A DNA stretch of 11,937 nucleotides from Candidatus Curtissbacteria bacterium (GTDB lineage Bacteria > Patescibacteriota > Microgenomatia > Curtissbacterales > GWA2-41-24): NCBI GenBank assembly GCA_030688205.1, contig JAUYIQ010000054.1, forward strand, positions 1 to 11,937, given 5' to 3'. Every line of letters begins with the position of its first letter. Position 1 is the first letter of the stretch. A model generated the notes under the pieces. That model did not search any database, had not been told where the DNA came from, and worked only from the letters and a program-made list of their open reading frames with translations. Shown here piece after piece: positions 1 to 4,116 of the stretch. The translations under genes and the position numbers were made by a program.

Positions 1-792
1 GTTTTTATTGTCAAACAGCAGTGGTCTCAAGTTTTACTTTCAACAGTAATTCCCAATGTTACTTTTTCCAAACAGTACCTTCTGAATGTGATCGCAATTC
101 TTGGAACTACTATCTCTCCATATTTATTTTTCTGGCAGGCGGGGGAAGAAGTCGAAGAAGAGGTTGAATTTCATAAAATAAGAGCAATGGGCAAAGGAGT
201 CCCCAAAATTTCCAAAATAGACATTCGAAAAATGCGCTACGATACGTTTATAGGCATGTTTTTCTCAAATATTGTCATGTTTTTCATAATAGCAACAGCT
301 GCCTCCACACTTTCCAGAGGTGGTATCGCCAACATTGAAACTGCAACAGATGCAGCCATTGCACTTAAACCCTTAGCCGGGAATTTTGCTTCTGTATTAT
401 TTGCCGCAGGCATTATTGGTACAGGTCTTCTTGCGGTACCGGTATTAGCCGGTTCCGCGTCATACGCAATTTCCGAAGCATTCGGTTTTAAAGAGGGCCT
501 ATCCAAAAAATTTATGCAAGCCCGGGGTTTTTACGCAATAATTGCTGTCTCCACAATCATTGGTCTTCTTGTAAACTTCTCGCACATACCACCCTTTAAA
601 ATGCTTTACTATACCGCAATATTAAATGGTCTTATTGCGCCACCTCTTATGATTTTAATCCTACTTGTTTCCAGTAACCCGGCAATTATGGGAAAACACA
701 CAAATTCTCTATTTTCAAATCTGATGGGAATTACGATAACAGTAATAATGACAATTGCTTCAAGCGCGTTGATCTTAAGCTTTTTTCTCTAG
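1..792 (+). CDS. Nramp-family divalent metal transporter, C-terminal part (5' truncated)
   Basis: The reading frame is open from base 1 to a TAG stop at 790-792, giving 263 residues; the start lies outside the window. It is a polytopic membrane protein with about six hydrophobic segments. The stretch TTISPYLFFWQAGEEVEEE near residue 39 is characteristic of a bacterial Nramp (COG1914) branch, and GTGLLAVPVLAGSASY near residue 140 is a further conserved membrane segment. Nramp proteins move divalent metals with protons across the cytoplasmic membrane. In classical MntH proteins the sixth helix carries a metal-binding MPH motif; here the aligned residues read SPY, so the selectivity methionine is missing and the substrate should not be assumed to be Mn or Fe. 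The part with the DPGN motif of helix 1 is not in the window. The gene converges on lexA with a 4-bp overlap. Family assignment is confident, substrate is not. Confidence 0.88.
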   Translation, partial: VFIVKQQWSQVLLSTVIPNVTFSKQYLLNVIAILGTTISPYLFFWQAGEEVEEEVEFHKIRAMGKGVPKISKIDIRKMRYDTFIGMFFSNIVMFFIIATAASTLSRGGIANIETATDAAIALKPLAGNFASVLFAAGIIGTGLLAVPVLAGSASYAISEAFGFKEGLSKKFMQARGFYAIIAVSTIIGLLVNFSHIPPFKMLYYTAILNGLIAPPLMILILLVSSNPAIMGKHTNSLFSNLMGITITVIMTIASSALILSFFL

Positions 793-1406
793 TTGTATCG
801 TCTAATAACAGAAACAACTCTTCCTTGTATTGTAACTTCCTTTACATAAATTGGCTGCATAGAAGAATTAGCCGGTTCCAAACGAACCCTGCCCGGTTCT
901 TTGAAAAACCGCTTTAGTGTAACAACACCATTGCTGATCATGGCAACTACAATATCACCGTTTCTAACTTCTTTAGTTTCTTCCACGACAACAAAATCTC
1001 CATCTAGAATGCCGTCTTCTATCATTGACTCCCCTTTAACTTGTAAAACGTACGATTTCTTATGAGAAGGTACTAAATTAGGAGAAACTGCAAATGTTGC
1101 AGCAGGATCAGTGTAGGGTTCAATTGGAGAACCGGCAGCTATAAAACCCATCAATGGTAACTCAATTCCCCTGACAACATTGCTAAGCTTGCGATCTACA
1201 AGCTCAATACCGCGAACCAGCCCCGAAGACTTTTTAATAAGCCCTTTGCGCTCTAAGGTTTGCAAATGTTCATGAACAGTGGCAAGAGATTTAACACCCA
1301 ATTCTTTTGCAATCTCGACCAAAGTAGGTGCGTTGCCATGTTCCTTGATGTAATCGTTCAAGAAATTTAGTATCTGCTTTTGTCGTCTGTAAATAACTGT
1401 AGCCAT
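789..1406 (-). CDS. lexA: LexA repressor (SOS regulator, S24 peptidase)
   Basis: LexA binds operators of DNA-damage genes and cleaves itself when RecA filaments form. Counting from the ATG at 1406-1404 the protein has 205 residues (E. coli LexA has 202). The N-terminal winged helix includes TLVEIAKELGVKS at about residues 28-40. The self-cleavage site is A91-G92 in FIAAGSP, the catalytic serine is S127 in KGESM, and the catalytic lysine is K165 in VVTLKRF, so the protease is intact. An upstream in-frame ATG at 1415-1413 would add MFW; I prefer 1406 because that length fits the family and because a TTGACA-N18-TAGGAT promoter places transcription initiation at or next to this ATG. The AGGA inside that -10 could instead serve as a Shine-Dalgarno sequence 8 bases upstream, which also favours 1406. 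The stop overlaps the converging transporter. The family is certain; the targets in this organism are inferred. Confidence 0.96.
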   Translation of the reverse strand: MATVIYRRQKQILNFLNDYIKEHGNAPTLVEIAKELGVKSLATVHEHLQTLERKGLIKKSSGLVRGIELVDRKLSNVVRGIELPLMGFIAAGSPIEPYTDPAATFAVSPNLVPSHKKSYVLQVKGESMIEDGILDGDFVVVEETKEVRNGDIVVAMISNGVVTLKRFFKEPGRVRLEPANSSMQPIYVKEVTIQGRVVSVIRRYN

Positions 1407-1413
1407 CCAAAAC

Positions 1414-1443
1414 ATCCTACCAAATAAAACCCGAATTTGTCAA
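1414..1443 (-). promoter_or_regulatory. lexA promoter, probably leaderless
   Basis: On the minus strand TTGACA (1443-1438) is separated by 18 bases from TAGGAT (1419-1414). The ATG at 1406 begins 7 bases after the -10, which would make the lexA transcript leaderless or nearly so. The -35 matches the sigma-70 consensus perfectly and the -10 matches at 4 of 6 positions. A second TTGACA at 1512-1507 has no good -10 downstream. Confidence 0.6.
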
Positions 1444-1456
1444 GACACCAAATTCG
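1432..1456. promoter_or_regulatory. Inverted repeat over the lexA -35, candidate LexA autoregulatory operator
   Basis: CGAATTTG (1432-1439) and CAAATTCG (1449-1456) are perfect 8-bp inverted arms around a 9-base spacer, and they cover the -35 hexamer of the lexA promoter. LexA genes are usually autorepressed from a dyad in this position. The sequence is not the E. coli CTGT-N8-ACAG box nor the Gram-positive GAAC-N4-GTTC box. No identical dyad was found in front of uvrA or uvrB, so binding by LexA is inferred from position only. Confidence 0.45.
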
Positions 1457-1508
1457 TGTTTTGCGCTCCTCGTTTTAGAAAAACTACGGGGCTAAAAACC
1501 CGAAGTTG
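1449..1508 (+). repeat. Compound hairpin element, copy 1 (GCGCTCC/GGGGC core)
   Basis: The segment folds into a long imperfect stem. CAAATTCG (1449-1456) pairs with CGAAGTTG (1501-1508) with one mismatch, and GTTTT (1458-1462) pairs with AAAAC (1495-1499). After a two-base internal mismatch (G1463-A1494, C1464-T1493), GCTCC (1465-1469) pairs with GGGGC (1488-1492) with one G-T wobble. TTTT/AAAA can form a small inner hairpin in the loop. The blocks TTTTGCGCTCCTCG and GGGGCTAA are identical to those at 4067-4080 and 4094-4101. With the promoters called here it would lie upstream of both flanking transcripts, so it may act as DNA or be a dispersed repeat. Confidence 0.7.
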
Positions 1509-1529
1509 TCAATAGGCCGTTAAGCTTTA

Positions 1530-1559
1530 TTGACTATTCGCGAATGTTTAGATCATAAT
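1530..1559 (+). promoter_or_regulatory. Promoter of the 1570 gene with a palindrome between -35 and -10
   Basis: TTGACT (1530-1535) and CATAAT (1554-1559) are 18 bases apart. The ATG at 1570 follows 10 bases after the -10, so the leader would be about 3 bases or none. The perfect palindrome ATTCGCGAAT (1536-1545) fills the start of the spacer, a good place for a repressor site. GTCAATA (1508-1514) and TATTGAC (1528-1534) form a 7-bp inverted repeat that overlaps the -35. Confidence 0.6.
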
Positions 1560-1569
1560 TATCCCAAGA

Positions 1570-1941
1570 ATGACTGAATCTGAGCGGTTTTCGGGTATAA
1601 GAGCTAGATATACCAGAAATCCAAAATTTCGAATCCCATTTTTAGCAAAACCCAACAGAAGTGATATTAATTTAGCTGATGGACAGGTAAATATACCTAA
1701 TTTTGTAAGTGTTAAACTCACTTATTCCATAAACGGAACTGTACGCGGTGATCTTAGAGTGGCCAACGGTGCAAAAGTAAGTCAGCCTGAACATGGTCTG
1801 GAATTTAAAGCAGTAAATGTAATGCCTAATGGAAACAATATTTACAGTCACCCTTTCACACTATCTGCTAAAAGTCCTATAACTGTTACAAAAGGTCGGG
1901 AAACAATTACTATTTTTAGCGCAAGACCCGGAAAGTATTAA
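1570..1941 (+). CDS. Hypothetical 123-residue basic, strand-rich protein
   Basis: I do not recognise this protein. It starts at ATG 1570 and ends with TAA at 1939-1941. The product is hydrophilic and has no signal peptide, membrane segment or cysteine. The first 30 residues are rich in Arg and Lys (RARYTRNPKFR); the rest alternates short hydrophobic and polar stretches with Gly/Asn turns (NGTVRGDLRVANG, MPNGNNIYSHPF), which suggests a small beta-rich fold. It lies between lexA (divergent) and uvrB (same strand, 50 bp downstream). A recognisable promoter directly in front supports a real gene. Its place suggests control with the damage response, but nothing in the protein itself shows a repair function. 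The lack of Shine-Dalgarno is normal for this window. No other start codon fits better. Confidence 0.65.
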   Translation: MTESERFSGIRARYTRNPKFRIPFLAKPNRSDINLADGQVNIPNFVSVKLTYSINGTVRGDLRVANGAKVSQPEHGLEFKAVNVMPNGNNIYSHPFTLSAKSPITVTKGRETITIFSARPGKY

Positions 1942-1974
1942 TTCTTCGACTCGTTCCATGTTTCATTATTAAGT

Positions 1975-1980
1975 TATAAT
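1975..1980 (+). promoter_or_regulatory. uvrB -10 element
   Basis: A perfect TATAAT ends 11 bases before the uvrB ATG at 1992, implying a leader of about 5 bases. No convincing -35 is visible 16-18 bases upstream, where only weak matches such as TTCCAT at 1954 occur. Confidence 0.5.
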
Positions 1981-1991
1981 TGCGCTTTGTT

Positions 1992-3986
1992 ATGAAATTC
2001 CAGCTTACGTCATCATACAAGCCAACCGGAGACCAACCGGATGCGATTAAAAAACTGACCGAAGGGCTTAAAAAAGGCTTCAGACATCAAACACTTCTCG
2101 GTGTAACAGGATCCGGCAAAACATTCTCTATTGCTAACGTAATTGCGAACGTCCAAAAACCTACTATTGTTATTTCGCACAATAAAACTTTGGCAGCCCA
2201 GCTATATCAGGAATTCCGTGAGTTTTTTCCCAAAAACTCTGTCAACTACTTTGTTTCTTACTATGACTACTACCAGCCGGAAGCCTATCTACCGTCAACG
2301 GATACATATATAGAGAAAGAGACTGAGGTCAACGAAGAGATTGATAGACTTCGCCTTGCAGCAACAACCTCCCTTGCAACCAGAAAAGATGTAATAGTGG
2401 TCGCCTCAGTCTCCGCAATTTATAACTTGGGTTCACCAGTCGAGTATCAAAACGCAAGATTGATTATAGAAACAGGACAGAAGTGGACAAGAGAAGACCT
2501 CCTTCGTTCCTTTGCCAAGATTCAATATGAAAGAAACGATACGGATTTTGCGAGAGGAACTTACAGGGTTCGTGGAGAAAACATTGAAATTCTACCGGCC
2601 TACGAAAACAACGGGCTGAGACTTACCTTTCTTAATGGAACCGTCAAAAAAATCGAAATAATCCATCCAATTACCGGATCAACCATCCAAAATCTTACAT
2701 CCGCTGTCCTTTATCCCGCCAAACATTACGTAGCTTCAGCTGAAACAACAGCAGCTGCAATGGTGTCGATAAAACAAGAGCTCACAGATAGGCTCAAAGT
2801 CTTAGAAGCAGAAGGCAAGAATCTTGAGGCTCATCGCCTAAAGCAACGTACCAACTACGACTTGGAAATGATGAGAACACTTGGCTACTGCAAAGGTATC
2901 GAAAACTACTCAAGATACTTTGACGGCAGAGGTCCGGGAGATCCCCCGTACAGTTTATTAGAACACTTCCACAAGGACTATCTTATGATAATTGACGAGT
3001 CTCACATGACCATTCCTCAAATAAACGGTATGTACAACGGGGACAGGGCGAGAAAGCAAATGCTTGTAGATTTTGGTTTTCGTCTTCCGTCTGCTTTTGA
3101 CAACAGACCCCTCAAGTTTGAAGAATTTGCAAGAAAAATAAATCAAGTTATCTACACATCCGCAACACCAGCACAATACGAATTAAATTTGTCAGATCAA
3201 GTAATCCAACAGCTTATTCGTCCGACAGGACTCATAGATCCCCAAATCACGATAAAAGAATCAAAAGGCCAAATTGAAGATTTAATAGGTGAAATCGGAA
3301 AAAGGGTTAGCAAAAAACAACGGGTTCTCGTAACAACCCTTACTAAAAGAATGGCGGAAGAACTCTCAAAGTATCTGGAGGAAAAAGGGATTAAGGTAAC
3401 TTATCTTCATAGCGAAATTCTGACCCTAGACAGGGCAGACATTCTCGACGACCTCCGTTTGGGTAATTTTGATGTTCTCGTAGGTATTAATTTACTCAGA
3501 GAAGGTTTAGACCTGCCTGAAGTCTCCCTTGTTGCAATACTTGATGCGGACAAAGAAGGTTTTCTGCGCTCCGATACTTCACTTATCCAAACAATGGGTC
3601 GTGCGGCAAGACATGTGGAAGGCCAGGTAATTCTTTACGCGGACAACATTACAGGTTCAATGCAGCGGGCAATGGATGAAGTCAAAAGAAGACGCGCAGT
3701 TCAAAAGAAATATAACAAGAAACACGGAATCACACCCGTTTCTATCGAAAAACCAATTAGGGAAAAGTTAATTGAGCGCGAGAAAATATATGAAGAAAAG
3801 AAAGGAATTTACAGGGACAGTGTTATAAATGCAGCAGTAAAACGGGCAAAAGAAGGCTCTCTTCTTGCAGACGACAGACAAAAGGTAATAAAAATATTAT
3901 CTCGGGAGATGAAAGACGCTGCAAGAGTTTTAGATTTCGAAAAAGCAGCTATTCTCCGTGACCAGATATTAATCCTTAAACCTTGA
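1992..3986 (+). CDS. uvrB: Excinuclease ABC subunit B (UvrB)
   Basis: UvrB is the helicase-fold ATPase that receives damaged DNA from UvrA, verifies the lesion and recruits UvrC. From ATG 1992 the protein has 664 residues (E. coli 673). Seen in order: N-terminus MKFQLTSSYKPTGDQP; Walker A GVTGSGKT at 37-44; the DNA-probing beta-hairpin YYDYYQPEAY at 90-99; DESH at 335-338; YTSATP at 388-393; helicase motifs LLREGLDLPE at 501-510 and QTMGRAARH at 533-541; and a C-terminal UVR domain at about 630-664 that contacts UvrC. All key motifs are intact. A TTG at 1980 is in frame but overlaps the -10 and would add four non-conserved residues, so 1992 is the better start. The spacing to the upstream small gene is 50 bp and the gene has its own -10. 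The stop is TGA. Confidence 0.98.
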   Translation: MKFQLTSSYKPTGDQPDAIKKLTEGLKKGFRHQTLLGVTGSGKTFSIANVIANVQKPTIVISHNKTLAAQLYQEFREFFPKNSVNYFVSYYDYYQPEAYLPSTDTYIEKETEVNEEIDRLRLAATTSLATRKDVIVVASVSAIYNLGSPVEYQNARLIIETGQKWTREDLLRSFAKIQYERNDTDFARGTYRVRGENIEILPAYENNGLRLTFLNGTVKKIEIIHPITGSTIQNLTSAVLYPAKHYVASAETTAAAMVSIKQELTDRLKVLEAEGKNLEAHRLKQRTNYDLEMMRTLGYCKGIENYSRYFDGRGPGDPPYSLLEHFHKDYLMIIDESHMTIPQINGMYNGDRARKQMLVDFGFRLPSAFDNRPLKFEEFARKINQVIYTSATPAQYELNLSDQVIQQLIRPTGLIDPQITIKESKGQIEDLIGEIGKRVSKKQRVLVTTLTKRMAEELSKYLEEKGIKVTYLHSEILTLDRADILDDLRLGNFDVLVGINLLREGLDLPEVSLVAILDADKEGFLRSDTSLIQTMGRAARHVEGQVILYADNITGSMQRAMDEVKRRRAVQKKYNKKHGITPVSIEKPIREKLIEREKIYEEKKGIYRDSVINAAVKRAKEGSLLADDRQKVIKILSREMKDAARVLDFEKAAILRDQILILKP

Positions 3987-4005
3987 AAAAAAACAACACC
4001 CGTGT

Positions 4006-4043
4006 CTTAACCGCTTATAGCCCTTGCCCAAGTATTGGTTAAG
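4006..4043 (+). terminator. Weak inverted repeat after uvrB, possible terminator
   Basis: CTTAACC (4006-4012) and GGTTAAG (4037-4043) pair over a 24-base loop, and CTT/AAG inside the loop can add a small hairpin. The repeat begins 19 bases after the uvrB stop. It is not followed by a clear T tract (GTGATAAAATTTT follows), so a classical intrinsic terminator is doubtful. Confidence 0.25.
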
Positions 4044-4053
4044 GTGATAAAAT
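4024..4053 (+). promoter_or_regulatory. Candidate uvrA promoter (extended -10)
   Basis: TTGCCC (4024-4029) lies 18 bases before TAAAAT (4048-4053), and a TG at 4045-4046 gives an extended -10 (TGATAAAAT). Initiation would fall near 4060, just before the hairpin element, leaving a structured leader of about 57 bases. No good -10 lies closer to the ATG. Confidence 0.4.
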
Positions 4054-4070
4054 TTTCTGTTGAAAATTTT
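4049..4070. repeat. AT-rich palindrome sharing an arm with the next hairpin
   Basis: AAAATTTTC (4049-4057) and GAAAATTTT (4062-4070) are perfect 9-bp arms with a TGTT loop. The right arm is also the left outer arm of the hairpin at 4063-4108, so the two structures cannot form together on one strand. Confidence 0.55.
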
Positions 4071-4108
4071 GCGCTCCTCGCCCTTTGGGTTGTGGGGCTA
4101 AGAATTTT
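4063..4108 (+). repeat. Compound hairpin element, copy 2, in the uvrA leader
   Basis: AAAATTTT (4063-4070) pairs with AGAATTTT (4101-4108) with one G-T pair. The same two mismatches as copy 1 follow (G4071-A4100, C4072-T4099). GCTCC (4073-4077) then pairs with GGGGC (4094-4098), and CCC-TTT-GGG (4081-4089) forms an inner hairpin. Core blocks TTTTGCGCTCCTCG and GGGGCTAA match copy 1 exactly, whereas the outer arms and the inner hairpin differ in sequence yet still pair. The element ends 8 bases before the uvrA ATG and is probably transcribed as its leader. Confidence 0.7.
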
Positions 4109-4116
4109 AAGTTCTA

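Larger units (their letters stand above)
1426..1512. repeat. Pair of 18-bp near-identical direct repeats
   Basis: AAAACCCGAATTTGTCAA at 1426-1443 recurs at 1495-1512 as AAAACCCGAAGTTGTCAA, 17 of 18 identical, with 69 bp between starts. Both copies contain TTGACA on the minus strand. The first supplies the lexA -35; the second has no matching -10. The hairpin element at 1449-1508 lies between the repeats and overlaps the second. They could be a duplicated regulatory site, or a trace of insertion of the hairpin element. Confidence 0.7.

Noticed and set aside
1192..1215. Repeated VRGIEL in LexA as a recent internal duplication
   Set aside because: The two copies use different codons, so it is not a recent DNA duplication; likely chance in the linker.
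1407..1415. Upstream ATG of lexA (MFW extension)
   Set aside because: It overlaps the likely -10, has no spacing to any ribosome site, and the 205-residue form fits the family better.
1980..1991. TTG start for uvrB giving four extra residues
   Set aside because: It overlaps the TATAAT box and the added residues do not match UvrB; the ATG at 1992 begins the conserved N-terminus.
3984..3986. UGA recoded as glycine or tryptophan, as in some CPR and Mycoplasma-type codes
   Set aside because: uvrB, uvrA and uvrC all end properly at TGA at the expected place, and no conserved residue is encoded by TGA.
4102..4114. GAATTTTAAGTTC before uvrA as a LexA box
   Set aside because: Only a partial dyad, different from the lexA inverted repeat, and explained as the arm of the hairpin element.
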